From: Gracilibacillus massiliensis
GTDB taxonomy: Bacteria > Bacillota > Bacilli > Bacillales > Amphibacillaceae
NCBI RefSeq assembly: GCF_001458115.1
Contig: NZ_CZRP01000012.1
Location: 682,001-746,000, forward strand
Direction of reading: 5' to 3'
DNA length: 64,000 nt
This document shows positions 1 through 8,678 of the stretch, one piece after another (position 1 is the stretch's first letter; the number at the start of each line of letters is the position of its first letter). Under the pieces are notes generated by a model. The model was not told the DNA's origin and did not search any database. It saw nothing but the letters and a program-made list of their open reading frames with translations. Position numbers and translations under genes: made by a program.

Positions 1-433
1 CAGACTCTGCCAAGGTAATATCACTAAAAGTAATCCCAATATCTGCTCGCTCCGCAAAATGTACAGAAGCCTCTCGATCGTGTCGATTCCACTTAAAGGA
101 ATCTAGTTGTGCCAGAAAATCAGAGATATTGTTTTCTTCAAATCGCTTATCTTCAGAATACACCACTGTTTTTGATTGGTATTGGTTCATAATCGACTCG
201 ATAGTTGCGGATAGTTCATTTACATTAGTCTGAAAAAAATCGGTATGGATATTGTCACACTGCTCTTTTAATACCGTAATTAACTGATCTTGGTCATACC
301 CTTCCAATACATTTCGCTGTGGTGTAACAGACCAGGTAGGTTTCTCCACTGGCTTATCAGTTGCTATCCCGCCAATCTTTGCTCTTATATTTTCTAGAAA
401 GCGGTCTCGATTGATTATGTTACCTTTTGGCAT
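1..433 (-). CDS. lutC: LutC, lactate utilization protein C (3' part beyond window)
   Basis: This is the 5' part of the third gene of the lutABC operon; the gene runs off the left edge. I translated it from an ATG at 433; the protein begins [20 protein letters not shown] and stays open to base 1, ending in a [13 protein letters not shown] stretch typical of the LUD domain of LutC. A Shine-Dalgarno GAGGTGA lies 5 bases before the ATG, inside the end of lutB, with a 14-base gene overlap. LutC is the LUD-domain subunit of the LutABC L-lactate dehydrogenase complex, which oxidises L-lactate to pyruvate. Assignment rests on the sequence and on the position behind lutA and lutB. Confidence 0.88.
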   Translation of the reverse strand, partial: MPKGNIINRDRFLENIRAKIGGIATDKPVEKPTWSVTPQRNVLEGYDQDQLITVLKEQCDNIHTDFFQTNVNELSATIESIMNQYQSKTVVYSEDKRFEENNISDFLAQLDSFKWNRHDREASVHFAERADIGITFSDITLAES

Positions 434-1859
434 CTTGTTCACCTCGTTTCTCGCGATTCTTAAACCAATCACGAAAACGTTCATTCTCCGGTTTTGGAAA
501 ATCTCTTGCATGCGTCCAGTGCTTTAATGGGCCAGGTCCTTTGGTAATCATTTGTTTTTTAGCAAACGGTGTAGACATAAATGGCGCCATTTTTGTTGCT
601 GTCCTGTACAGATTAGCTGAATTCATGAGTTGTTCAAATCCTCGCATAGCAACTCTCTCTGACAAGGTTGACCTCTTTTCATCTTCGACAATTTTACGTC
701 GATGCATGATCAGTTGTTCATGAAGTGGAATTTTAACTGGACATACTTCCGTACAAGCCCCACATAAAGAAGAGGCATAAGGCAGTTCTTTATATTCATC
801 ATAATCAGATAAAAGTGGTGACAGTACAGCACCAATTGGGCCAGGATAAATCGATCCATAAGCATGACCACCTACATGGCGATACACAGGGCAAACATTG
901 ATACAAGCGGCACAACGAATACAATGCAATGCTTCTTGAAATTCCGTGCCCAAAATTTTCGAACGACCATTATCGACAATCACAAGATGGAATTCCTCAG
1001 GGCCATCCGCTTCTTCTAATTGTTTTGGTCCGGTTAAAGCGGTAATATAACTTGTCAGCTTTTGACCAACTGCTGCACGCGTCAATAAACTAACTACAAC
1101 ATCTAACTCTTCCCAACCAGGTACAATACGTTCCATCCCCATCACCGTAATTTGTGTTTTCGGTAAAGCAGAGACCATTCTTGCATTTCCTTCATTGGTT
1201 ACCAAAGCAAATGAACCAGACTCTGCTACAGCAAAATTACACCCTGTGATGCCAAGGTCAGCAGAAAGAAACTCTTCACGTAGTTTTTCGCGAGCAAACA
1301 GTGCTAATTCTTCTGGTTTTTCGGTCTTCAGATAACCTAATTTTTCATTAAATACATCCCGTATTTGTTCTTTATTTTTATGAAGTGCTGGCGCAACAAT
1401 ATGGGAAGGGGGATCATGATCATCTATTTGCAGAATGTATTCCCCTAAGTCTGTTTCTATCACTTCACACCCTATTTCCTCTAGAGCCTCATTCATCGAA
1501 ATTTCTTCCGTTACCATCGATTTTGATTTCGCTATTTTTTTAGCATCTTTTTCTTTTGCTATTCTTTGAATATACTCATTTGCCTCTTCACCTGTTTCGG
1601 CAAAAAAGACATGACCACCTAATTCTGCTACTTTTTCACTCAATTGATTTAAATAATAATCGAGATGCTCAATCGTATGACTACGAATTTCTGAACCAAG
1701 CGTGCGCCAATCTTCCCAATCTCCTAACTCATCCGCTGCTGTTGCACGTTTATCTTGCAATCTCCCTTGAGCTGAGCGCACAGCACCACGCATAAAGTCA
1801 TCTTCAATTCCTTTTGTTACTCGTTTTTTAAAATCTTTCTCACCAATGTGCATCGGCAT
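420..1859 (-). CDS. lutB: LutB, iron-sulfur lactate oxidation subunit
   Basis: The product (479 aa) is the iron-sulfur subunit of the LutABC L-lactate to pyruvate oxidation complex. An LUD domain covers about residues 70-300. Two ferredoxin-type cysteine clusters follow: C313, C316, C319, C323 ([12 protein letters not shown]) and C366, C369, C373 (CGACTEVCP), followed by a basic C-terminal tail. Length and layout match the Bacillus LutB family. The start ATG shares one base with the lutA stop codon (TAATG) and has AGAGGTGA upstream inside lutA, so the two are translationally coupled. No other iron-sulfur protein family fits this LUD plus 4Fe-4S arrangement as well. Confidence 0.95.
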   Translation of the reverse strand: MPMHIGEKDFKKRVTKGIEDDFMRGAVRSAQGRLQDKRATAADELGDWEDWRTLGSEIRSHTIEHLDYYLNQLSEKVAELGGHVFFAETGEEANEYIQRIAKEKDAKKIAKSKSMVTEEISMNEALEEIGCEVIETDLGEYILQIDDHDPPSHIVAPALHKNKEQIRDVFNEKLGYLKTEKPEELALFAREKLREEFLSADLGITGCNFAVAESGSFALVTNEGNARMVSALPKTQITVMGMERIVPGWEELDVVVSLLTRAAVGQKLTSYITALTGPKQLEEADGPEEFHLVIVDNGRSKILGTEFQEALHCIRCAACINVCPVYRHVGGHAYGSIYPGPIGAVLSPLLSDYDEYKELPYASSLCGACTEVCPVKIPLHEQLIMHRRKIVEDEKRSTLSERVAMRGFEQLMNSANLYRTATKMAPFMSTPFAKKQMITKGPGPLKHWTHARDFPKPENERFRDWFKNREKRGEQDAKR

Positions 1860-2584
1860 TATACGTCACCTCTGCTATTCAGAATTTCTGCAATATGCTT
1901 CACTTCAACCGGACTTCCATTTCTGGATAAACGCCCACCAATATTCATCAAACAACTGCCGTCAGCACCTAACAAAAGATCCGCATTTGTCTCTTCAATA
2001 TGTGCTACTTTTTCATCTACCATTTGTTCCGAAATATCGCTCATTTTAATTGAAAAAGTTCCACCAAATCCACAACAATCATGACGATTTGGTAGGTCAA
2101 TTAATTCCAATCCTTCTACATTTTCTAATAAACGAAATGGTGCTTCTTTTACACCTAATAAGCGAGTCATATGACAAGAGGTATGGTAGGTTGCCACCCC
2201 TTGATAACGTGCACCGACATCGTCTACTTCTAAAACATCTACAATAAATTGTGTTAATTCATAGGTTTTATCTTTCAAAGCAATCGCTCGTTTTTGCCAA
2301 TCCGATCCTTCTTCAAATAACTGTGTATATTCATGAATCATATAAACACACGAACCGGAAATACCAACAACATATTCCGCATGTTCAAATGTTTCGATTA
2401 AATGTTTCGCTACTTCAACAGTTTCTTTTCGGTAACCGCTATTATAAGCGGGTTGACCACAACATGTTTGGGCTCTCGGAAAATCCACCTCACATCCAAG
2501 ACGTTCCAATAACTCAACCGCTGCTTTTCCCGCATTCACATAAAACATATCCCCTAAACATGTAATAAAAAATGACACCTTCAT
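1859..2584 (-). CDS. lutA: LutA, CCG-domain lactate oxidation subunit
   Basis: The product (241 aa from ATG 2584, [14 protein letters not shown]) is the cysteine-rich subunit of LutABC. The two CCG motifs are visible as [13 protein letters not shown] and HDCCGFGG; this heterodisulfide-reductase-like domain is thought to bind an iron-sulfur cluster. The reading frame is open 30 codons further upstream to 2674, but that extension lies in a structured intergenic repeat. AAAGGGGAG sits 7 bases before the ATG at 2584, so I chose this start. First gene of the lutABC operon and downstream of rhaEW on the same strand. No dedicated lut regulator gene is visible here. Confidence 0.93.
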   Translation of the reverse strand: MKVSFFITCLGDMFYVNAGKAAVELLERLGCEVDFPRAQTCCGQPAYNSGYRKETVEVAKHLIETFEHAEYVVGISGSCVYMIHEYTQLFEEGSDWQKRAIALKDKTYELTQFIVDVLEVDDVGARYQGVATYHTSCHMTRLLGVKEAPFRLLENVEGLELIDLPNRHDCCGFGGTFSIKMSDISEQMVDEKVAHIEETNADLLLGADGSCLMNIGGRLSRNGSPVEVKHIAEILNSRGDV

Positions 2585-2610
2585 TTTGTTTACTCCCCTT
2601 TTAGTAAGAA

Positions 2611-2755
2611 AAGCGCAGAGCGCCCGCTTAGAAACGTAGCGACTGTAACGAATCGACTGAGATAAAGGAATCACGGTGAGCTTGCGAACCGATGATGACT
2701 TATCGTAGGGCGATTTGTGAAGTCGCCTAGTTTCTGGCGCTCGGAGCTAGACATG
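2611..2755. repeat. Structured intergenic repeat, about 145 bp
   Basis: GC-richer than its surroundings and able to fold into a long interrupted stem: GAGCGCC near 2618 pairs with GGCGCTC near 2737; GAAAC (2631) pairs with GTTTC (2730); GCGACT (2638) pairs with AGTCGC (2720). The inner part carries the phrase GAATCGACTGAGATAAAGGA. It has no credible reading frame of its own but opens the frame upstream of lutA. It resembles an intergenic repeat I associate with halophilic Bacillaceae genomes; that link is from memory. It lies between rhaEW and lutA. Confidence 0.6.
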
Positions 2756-2831
2756 ACGCCGATTATATACTTTCTTTACTTCGAACAAGCCTTAGCCTTT
2801 TGTCTATTCTAGCACGTTTTCGTTATATAGT

Positions 2832-2871
2832 AGAATGGATAAACCCTCTAAAATGAGAGTTTATCCATTCT
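2832..2871 (-). terminator. Hairpin after rhaEW
   Basis: AGAATGGATAAAC and GTTTATCCATTCT pair with a short loop, directly after the rhaEW stop codon at 2878. The T-run is weak on the minus strand, so this may be an inefficient terminator or an mRNA-end stabiliser that lets some transcription continue into lutABC. Confidence 0.55.
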
Positions 2872-2877
2872 CTTTTA

Positions 2878-4944
2878 CTATCGTGTGAATGCTGCTGCAA
2901 CTCCGCCGTCTACTGTTACCATACAACCTGTCGTTTTCGCAGATTTCGATGAAGCAAGGAATGCAATTGATTCTGCAATATCTTCTGGTAAAATGTTTAC
3001 ATTTAAAATCGTACGTTTACGATAGTGCGCTTCTAAATCATCTGTTCCAATACCGTAAGACGATGCACGTTCTTTTTTCCATGAAGAGTCCCAGATCTTA
3101 GATCCTCGAATAACCGCATCTGGAAGAACAGAGTTAACACGGATTCCTAAAGAACCACCATCTGCTGCAATCGTACGAGCTAAGTGCACTTCAGCTGCTT
3201 TTGCCGTGCTGTATGCTGCTGCATTTTTGCCTGCATAGATGGAATTTTTCGAACCGATGAATACCATATTACCACCAATTTCTTGCTCTTTCATCAGTTT
3301 GAATATTTCGCGAGCTACCAGGAAGTAGCCTGTTACTAATACATTGATATTTAAGTTCCATTGATCCATGGTCGTTTCTTCAAATGGACTGGAACTTGCA
3401 AGCCCTGCGTTATTTACTAATATATCGATACCACCATATTTACGGACAGATGCTTGGATTGCTGCTTGTACTTCTTCTTCTTTTGTTACATCCATCTTGA
3501 CGGCGAATGCACGATTTGCGCCATATTTTTCATTGACTTCATTCGCTAGATTCTCAGCACCTTCTAGGTTAATATCTGCAATAACAACATGTGCTCCTTC
3601 GTCTAGCAAACGATACGTTGTAGCAGTACCAATTCCACCTGCACCACCTGTTACAAAAGCTACTTGACGTGAGAACTCTACTTCCGGTGGAGCTAAGCTT
3701 AGCTTATAAAGCTCAAGTGGCCAATATTCCACACCATAGGATTCTGCTTCGTCTAATGATACAAAGTTTCCTAAAATAGTAGAACCAGTCATTACCGCAA
3801 TCGCACGATGATACAGTTGTTCACTAATATTAGCTGCAGTCCAGCTTTTACCGGTATTGACCATTCCTAGCCCAGGTATCAGAATAATACGTGGTGCCGT
3901 TTCTACTAATTGATCACCCTCATTTTTATTTCGTTCAAAGTATGCGGTATATTCTTCTTTATATGTTGCAAGACCTTCTTTTATTTTTGATTTCAAAGAG
4001 TCTAGGTCTTCAGATTGTGGATCCCAGTCTATAAATAATGGTACTCTTTTTGTGTGTACTAGGTGATCCGGACATGCTGCACCAACTTGTGATAATTCTT
4101 TAGCATCGTTACTATTAACGAATTCTAAAACACTATCATTATCATTATAGGTTGTTAACATTTTTTTCTCTTGACTAACCTGTCCACGAATAACAGGCAT
4201 AACTTTCGCAAATAGACTTTCTCTTTTATCTGCAGAAAGTGATGTATATTTAGCACCACCAAATAATGTTTGACCTTCAGCTTTCTTATTAATGAAATCT
4301 TCAGCTTCATTAATTATATCAATTGTTTTATTGTAGCTTTCTTTAGACGTTTCTCCCCATGTAACAAGTCCGTGTTTCTCCATAATCACTAATTCTGCGT
4401 TCGGATTGTTTTGAACACCTTCCGCAATCATTTTCGAAAGTTTAAATCCTGGTCGGATATACGGAACCCACACATAACGATCACCAAAAATCTCATTTGC
4501 AATTTCTTTTCCGTTATCTGCACAGGCAATGCTAATAATTGCATCTGGATGTGTGTGGTCGACTTGTTTATAAGGTAAAAATGCATGTAAAAGTGTTTCG
4601 ATTGATGAGCGAGGGTGCTTCGCATCAATCATACAATGTGATAGGTATTCCACCATCTCTTCGTCCGTCATATCTTCACGTTCAAGTAACGGGCGGATGT
4701 CTTCTAATTTTAATCCGGTAAAGTTGTGAGATTTCATAGTAGCTAAATCAGATCCACTACCTTTCACCCACATTACTTCCACATCGTCACCTTTAAAGTC
4801 TTTTTCAATCGTTTTTGATGACGTATTGCCTCCACCAATATTTACAACAGAACGATCAGAACCTAATAAGTTTGAACGGTACACTAATGATTCCAAGCCA
4901 TCATTTTGTTTGATTTTACTATCATCCCATTTGTTTTGAACCAA
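2878..4944 (-). CDS. rhaEW: RhaEW, bifunctional rhamnulose-1-phosphate aldolase / lactaldehyde dehydrogenase
   Basis: A 688-aa fusion. Residues 1 to about 400 are a class II aldolase/adducin domain with the metal-binding HTHPD at 130-134 and EKHGL near 189. Residues 428-688 are a short-chain dehydrogenase with TGGAGGIG at 432, NNAG at 511 and the catalytic YSTAK pair Y578/K582. The aldolase cleaves L-rhamnulose-1-phosphate to dihydroxyacetone phosphate and L-lactaldehyde; the dehydrogenase half acts on lactaldehyde, in Bacillus reported to yield L-lactate. It starts with TTG, 7 bases after AGGAGG. It follows rhaA but has its own promoter in the gap. Residue positions are counted by eye. Confidence 0.93.
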   Translation of the reverse strand: MVQNKWDDSKIKQNDGLESLVYRSNLLGSDRSVVNIGGGNTSSKTIEKDFKGDDVEVMWVKGSGSDLATMKSHNFTGLKLEDIRPLLEREDMTDEEMVEYLSHCMIDAKHPRSSIETLLHAFLPYKQVDHTHPDAIISIACADNGKEIANEIFGDRYVWVPYIRPGFKLSKMIAEGVQNNPNAELVIMEKHGLVTWGETSKESYNKTIDIINEAEDFINKKAEGQTLFGGAKYTSLSADKRESLFAKVMPVIRGQVSQEKKMLTTYNDNDSVLEFVNSNDAKELSQVGAACPDHLVHTKRVPLFIDWDPQSEDLDSLKSKIKEGLATYKEEYTAYFERNKNEGDQLVETAPRIILIPGLGMVNTGKSWTAANISEQLYHRAIAVMTGSTILGNFVSLDEAESYGVEYWPLELYKLSLAPPEVEFSRQVAFVTGGAGGIGTATTYRLLDEGAHVVIADINLEGAENLANEVNEKYGANRAFAVKMDVTKEEEVQAAIQASVRKYGGIDILVNNAGLASSSPFEETTMDQWNLNINVLVTGYFLVAREIFKLMKEQEIGGNMVFIGSKNSIYAGKNAAAYSTAKAAEVHLARTIAADGGSLGIRVNSVLPDAVIRGSKIWDSSWKKERASSYGIGTDDLEAHYRKRTILNVNILPEDIAESIAFLASSKSAKTTGCMVTVDGGVAAAFTR

Positions 4945-4998
4945 AGAAATTCCTCCTCTTAATCTTTGTTTATTTTTATGTTCGTTGTTTCTTTTTAT

Positions 4999-5026
4999 AT
5001 TATACTATAAATCAAAAATAAATCAA
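4999..5026 (-). promoter_or_regulatory. Promoter for rhaEW
   Basis: On the minus strand a -35 TTGATT (5026-5021) and a -10 TATAAT (5004-4999) are separated by 16 bp, 55 bp before the rhaEW TTG start. The -35 lies in one arm of the hairpin that follows rhaA, so terminator and promoter overlap. Inferred from sequence only. Confidence 0.5.
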
Positions 5027-5055
5027 CACAAACAAATATTATTGTGTTGATTTAT
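5018..5055 (-). terminator. Hairpin between rhaA and rhaEW
   Basis: ATAAATCAACACAA (5018-5031) pairs perfectly with TTGTGTTGATTTAT (5042-5055), and minus-strand transcription then meets a T-rich stretch. It sits seven bases past the rhaA stop and probably attenuates read-through from rhaBA. Confidence 0.65.
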
Positions 5056-5061
5056 TTTTTA

Positions 5062-6321
5062 TTACGCTTCTCGTTTAGACAATACGTTTTTTTCGTATTC
5101 TTTTACTTCATCTAACCATTTTTCTTGGGAAGGAACTCCCATTTGCTCACAATAATAGTCCCAAATCGCCCCAAATGGATAGGTTTTGAACTCTTCCAAT
5201 AATGCTAAACGATCGGTGAAATTCCCTTCTTCTTGTAGTTTTTTCAAATGATCGTTAGGTAATAATAAAGCATATAATAACGACTTAATCATATTCCGTG
5301 TACCTATCGTCCAGGCTGCGACACGATTGATACTCGCATCAAAGAAATCCAAACCAATCATTACTTTATCTAGCGCATCGTTGCGTACGATCTCAAGACC
5401 AATTTCGCGTAACTCATCATCCAATATCACCACATGGTCACTATCCCAACGAACTGGTCGTGATACATGTAAAGCTAATTGATCACTGAATAAAAGCATG
5501 GCAGAGATTTTATTAGAAACCACTTCTGTTGGGTGGTAGTGACCTGTATCTAGTAAACACAATTTATTATTTTTCAAAGCATAACCCATATAAAATTCGT
5601 GGGAACCTACAACATAAGCTTCTGAACCGATCCCAAATAATTTACTTTCTACAGCATCTACGTTAAGTGACTCATCAACATCAGCTGCGAAAATTTCATC
5701 TAAAGAATCTTTTAATCGTTTTCTTGGTGTTAGACGATCACTCGGTATATCTTTATATCCATCTGGAATCCAAATGTTCGTTAATGCTTGCTGTCCTAAC
5801 TCTTTTCCAAAATACTCACCAATTTTACGTGATTGAATACAGTGTTTAATCCAAAAATCACGGATATCTTTATCTGGATGTGTTAATGTTAAACCATCTT
5901 CAGCCTTTGGGTGAGAAAACAGGGTAGGATTAAAGTCTAATCCCAATTCATTATCTTTGGCCCATTTCACCCAATTCTCAAAGTGTTTCGGTTCTAGCTG
6001 ATCACGGTCGACCACTTTACCATCTGTTTCAGCATAAATAGCATGTAAATTGATTTTATGTTTCCCAGGTATTAGCGATAACGCTTTTTCCAAGTCACTT
6101 CTCATTTGTTCAGGAGTAGTTGCTTTCCCAGGATAGTTACCAGTTACGTCAATACCTCCAGATAACTCTTGTTGGTTTACCTCAAATCCACCGATATCGT
6201 CACCTTGCCAGCAATGGATCGAAATTGCTACTTTTTTTAATTGTTCAAATGCTTCCTCGACGGAAACGCCCCATTTTTCATATTGTTCTTTTGCTCTTTC
6301 AAAATTTTCTTGTACACTCAT
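5062..6321 (-). CDS. rhaA: L-rhamnose isomerase
   Basis: The product (419 aa) interconverts L-rhamnose and L-rhamnulose, the first step of rhamnose catabolism. It matches the E. coli-type RhaA family throughout: SIHCWQGDD near the N-terminus, [31 protein letters not shown], and the C-terminal block RWDSDHVV...[11 protein letters not shown] holding metal and substrate ligands. The frame opens at a GTG three codons upstream, but that GTG is part of the Shine-Dalgarno AGAGGTGA, so the ATG at 6321 ([13 protein letters not shown]) is preferred. It is 16 bases after rhaB. The mutarotase gene rhaM often seen in such clusters is absent here. Confidence 0.96.
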   Translation of the reverse strand: MSVQENFERAKEQYEKWGVSVEEAFEQLKKVAISIHCWQGDDIGGFEVNQQELSGGIDVTGNYPGKATTPEQMRSDLEKALSLIPGKHKINLHAIYAETDGKVVDRDQLEPKHFENWVKWAKDNELGLDFNPTLFSHPKAEDGLTLTHPDKDIRDFWIKHCIQSRKIGEYFGKELGQQALTNIWIPDGYKDIPSDRLTPRKRLKDSLDEIFAADVDESLNVDAVESKLFGIGSEAYVVGSHEFYMGYALKNNKLCLLDTGHYHPTEVVSNKISAMLLFSDQLALHVSRPVRWDSDHVVILDDELREIGLEIVRNDALDKVMIGLDFFDASINRVAAWTIGTRNMIKSLLYALLLPNDHLKKLQEEGNFTDRLALLEEFKTYPFGAIWDYYCEQMGVPSQEKWLDEVKEYEKNVLSKREA

Positions 6322-6337
6322 TGTCTTCACCTCTTGA

Positions 6338-7729
6338 TTAAAATTTTTGGATATCGAACGATTGATTTATAATTTGTTTGGATTCTTCGACTGACTTAAT
6401 TTGTCCTGTTGTTATCATTTGAGCTATTAGGTTCCCTATCGCTGTTGCTTCACCTGGACCTGTGTAAATTTTTTTTCCTGAAACTTTGGCTAACTTTTCA
6501 TTCATATAGTTGTTTTTACTGCCACCCCCAATAATATGAATTGTGTCGTAGCTTTTACCTGTTAATTGTTCAATTTCTTTGGCGGTTTGATCGTAGCTAT
6601 TAACTAAACTATCAAATATACATTTGGCAAATTGACCAGCTGTTTCTGGTATCGACTGATCTGTTTCTTGACAGTATTTCTGAATAGCCTGATTCATGCT
6701 TGAAGGACTTAAAAATCGTTGATCATTGACATCAACTGTAGATGAAAAGTCTTTTGTTTGGTAAGCCAAATCGACAAACTCGATGAAGCTTATTTGGTCA
6801 TTCCATTCTCGTTTTACTTCTTGAATCATCCATAGACCCATGATGTTTTTCAAGAAACGAAAATTACCATCTGCACCACCTTCATTGGTGAAATTATAGT
6901 TGAATGCTTGTGACGTACTTATCGGTTCGTCATGTTCTACACCCATTAACGACCATGTCCCTGAACTAATATAGATCGTTTCCTTACTCGGAACCGACAT
7001 CACAGCTGATGCGGTATCATGTGTACCTGGCAAAACCACTTTAAGATTGGTTCCTAGTTCTTCTTGTAACTCTTTTGTGAGCATACCGATTTGTTGTAAC
7101 GGTTCTTTGGGCTCTGCAAACAAATCGTTTGGAATTCCTAATATCTCTAAAAAAGATGAATTCCACTTTTTGTCTTTTGCATTTAGTAATTGCGTCGTAG
7201 TAGCATTTGTATACTCGTTCGTTATGATCCCTGTTAATAAGTAATGAAGATAATCCGGAACCATTAAAAAGTGTGCTGCTTCTTTAAATATGTCTGGATT
7301 CTCTTTTTTTAGAGCAAATAATTGATAGATGGTATTAAATGGTTGAAATTGAATTCCTGTATCTTGATAAATTTTTTGTTTATCGATGTGCTGAAACACT
7401 TCTTCCATCACACCATCTGTCCGATGATCTCTATAGGCGACAGCATCTGTGATTCTTTTCTTCTCTTGATCTAATAAAACAAAGTCAACGGCCCATGTAT
7501 CGATACCAATTGTAATTGGTTGATACTGTTGTGTGATACTTTGTTTTATACCTGTTTTTATTTCTTGAAAAAGTCGATCAATATTCCAACATAAGTGACC
7601 GTTCTTTTCTTCCATTTTGTTTTCAAAACGATGAATTTCATCTAAAATAAGTTTGCCATTCTCTAGATAACCAGCGATAACACGGCCACTAGATGCACCG
7701 ATATCCACTGCTAAGTTACATTTTTGCAT
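6338..7729 (-). CDS. rhaB: Rhamnulokinase
   Basis: The product (463 aa) phosphorylates L-rhamnulose to L-rhamnulose-1-phosphate. It belongs to the FGGY sugar kinase family: the N-terminal phosphate-binding DIGASSGRV, the central [11 protein letters not shown], the family segment [11 protein letters not shown], and the nucleotide-binding IIGGGSKN near the C-terminus. The frame includes three more codons from a GTG at 7738, but that GTG belongs to the ribosome-binding stretch AAGGAAGTGA, so the ATG at 7729 is preferred. First gene of the rhaBA-rhaEW group. No rhamnose regulator or transporter lies next to it. Confidence 0.95.
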   Translation of the reverse strand: MQKCNLAVDIGASSGRVIAGYLENGKLILDEIHRFENKMEEKNGHLCWNIDRLFQEIKTGIKQSITQQYQPITIGIDTWAVDFVLLDQEKKRITDAVAYRDHRTDGVMEEVFQHIDKQKIYQDTGIQFQPFNTIYQLFALKKENPDIFKEAAHFLMVPDYLHYLLTGIITNEYTNATTTQLLNAKDKKWNSSFLEILGIPNDLFAEPKEPLQQIGMLTKELQEELGTNLKVVLPGTHDTASAVMSVPSKETIYISSGTWSLMGVEHDEPISTSQAFNYNFTNEGGADGNFRFLKNIMGLWMIQEVKREWNDQISFIEFVDLAYQTKDFSSTVDVNDQRFLSPSSMNQAIQKYCQETDQSIPETAGQFAKCIFDSLVNSYDQTAKEIEQLTGKSYDTIHIIGGGSKNNYMNEKLAKVSGKKIYTGPGEATAIGNLIAQMITTGQIKSVEESKQIINQSFDIQKF

Positions 7730-7745
7730 ATGTATCACTTCCTTC

Positions 7746-7760
7746 TTGTAAGCGATTTAT
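7746..7760. promoter_or_regulatory. Weak candidate catabolite-repression (cre) site before rhaB
   Basis: TTGTAAGCGATTTAT resembles the CcpA operator consensus TGWAARCGYTWNCW with two mismatches, just upstream of the rhaB ribosome-binding site. A site here could act as a roadblock. Weak match, position-supported only. Confidence 0.25.
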
Positions 7761-7906
7761 AAACTAATTATAAAGTAATTATATTTTTAATTTAATAACG
7801 AAAATTACATAATTATTGTCTATTTTTGCAATGACGAAAGCAAATAACATTTGTAACGAGCTAATTAATTTAGCTTTAATTATAAAAACCACTACAAAAA
7901 TAGAAA

Positions 7907-7968
7907 GTAGTTCAGTTTTTGGAGTATAAAAATGTAATTTGTGCTCATAATTGAACTGCTTTTTTTAT
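7907..7968. repeat. GTAGTTCAG dispersed repeat, copy 1
   Basis: GTAGTTCA (7907-7914) and TGAACTGC (7952-7959) form the ends of an imperfect palindrome, followed by a run of T. Related copies occur at 12241-12275 and 49085-49148, all next to an AATAGAAA stretch. Confidence 0.5.
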
Positions 7969-8078
7969 ATGGAATTGTAGGCTAAAATGCAAGGATTTTT
8001 GCAATCCAAATTGTATAACTAATTGAGATAAATTTAGGATAATTAACTTACATATGGTAAAATAAGTTAAAAGACGTT

Positions 8079-8147
8079 CTTCAACTAACGGGCAGTTTTG
8101 TTGAAGAGTGGTGTTTAACTTGTGTGCAACAATCGGGCCATTCGTTG
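8079..8147 (+). repeat. Pair of CGGG-loop hairpins, left flank of cad region
   Basis: First hairpin: CTTCAAC (8079) and GTTGAAG (8100) around loop TAACGGGCAGTTTT. Second: CAAC (8127) and GTTG (8144) around AATCGGGCCATTC. Both belong to a family of short hairpins with a CGGG core seen at other sites in this window, including the right flank of the cad genes. Confidence 0.6.
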
Positions 8148-8180
8148 AAGAAAGTTTTTACGTATTCATCTAGAATAACG

Positions 8181-8214
8181 AAGAAGAATCGGGGTACGAT
8201 CCCAGGTTCTTCTT
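8181..8214 (+). terminator. Terminator-like hairpin upstream of cadC
   Basis: AAGAAGAA (8181) and TTCTTCTT (8207) enclose GGG/CCC pairs around a short loop, followed by TTTTCTTTTT. It would shield the cad promoter from upstream transcription or may be a relic of a lost gene. Confidence 0.55.
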
Positions 8215-8229
8215 TTTCTTTTTATTTTA

Positions 8230-8294
8230 ATCAAATATTTACTTGAATGATAAATTGAAAATGGTTATAATATATTCAAGCAAATACTTGAATA
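8230..8294 (+). promoter_or_regulatory. cad promoter and CadC operator
   Basis: -35 TTGAAT (8243-8248) and -10 TATAAT (8266-8271) have ideal 17-bp spacing. Immediately downstream lies a perfect inverted repeat, TATTCAAG (8273-8280) and CTTGAATA (8287-8294), with a 6-bp spacer. A second imperfect half-palindrome, TCAAATATTTACTTGA, overlaps the -35. The layout matches the known cad operator where CadC binds until Cd, Pb or Zn displaces it. Confidence 0.8.
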
Positions 8295-8309
8295 AGATGG
8301 AGTGATAAT

Positions 8310-8678
8310 ATGAATAAGAAAGAAACTTGTGAAATTTTTTGTTATGACGAAGAAAAGGTTAATCGAATACAAGGGGATTTACAAACAGTTGATATTTTTG
8401 GTGTAAGCCAAATGTTAAAGGCTATTGCTGATGAAAATAGAGCAAAAATCACCTACGCTCTGTGTCAGGATGAAGAGTTATGTGTTTGTGATATAGCAAA
8501 TATATTAGGTGTTACGGTAGCAAATGCTTCTCATCATTTACGAACGCTTTATAAGCAAGGGGTTGTCAACTTTAGAAAAGAAGGAAAACTCGCTTTCTAT
8601 TCGTTAGATGATGAACATATCAGGCAGATAATGATGATCGCCTTAGCGCATAAGAAAGAAGTGAAGGTCAATGTCTGA
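8310..8678 (+). CDS. cadC: CadC, ArsR/SmtB-family metal-responsive repressor
   Basis: This 122-aa winged-helix repressor controls the cad operon. It is closely similar over its full length to the staphylococcal plasmid CadC as I recall it. All metal ligands known for that family are present: C7 and C11 in the N-terminal arm, C58 and C60 in ELCVCDIA (the Cd/Pb sensing site), and D101, H103, H114, E117 in the C-terminal helix (second site). The DNA-recognition helix is [13 protein letters not shown]. It overlaps cadA by 8 bases, so the two are co-translated, and it should repress its own operon through the palindrome at 8273-8294. Confidence 0.97.
   Translation: MNKKETCEIFCYDEEKVNRIQGDLQTVDIFGVSQMLKAIADENRAKITYALCQDEELCVCDIANILGVTVANASHHLRTLYKQGVVNFRKEGKLAFYSLDDEHIRQIMMIALAHKKEVKVNV

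Larger units (their letters stand above)
7730..8229. other. Intergenic region between rhaB and cadC
   Basis: No gene is visible in these 500 bases. The rhaB-proximal part is very AT-rich and should hold the rhaB promoter, which I could not place with confidence. Then come a GTAGTTCA repeat (7907-7968), two CGGG-loop hairpins (8079-8106 and 8127-8147) and a terminator-like hairpin (8181-8214). Confidence 0.6.

Noticed and set aside
2585-2674. 30-residue N-terminal extension of LutA
   Set aside because: It is encoded by the structured repeat, does not resemble protein, and a good ribosome-binding site precedes the internal ATG at 2584.
3368-3667. 99-codon plus-strand frame opposite rhaEW (and many similar antisense frames)
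   Set aside because: Shadows of strongly supported genes on the other strand, with low-complexity translations and no ribosome-binding sites.
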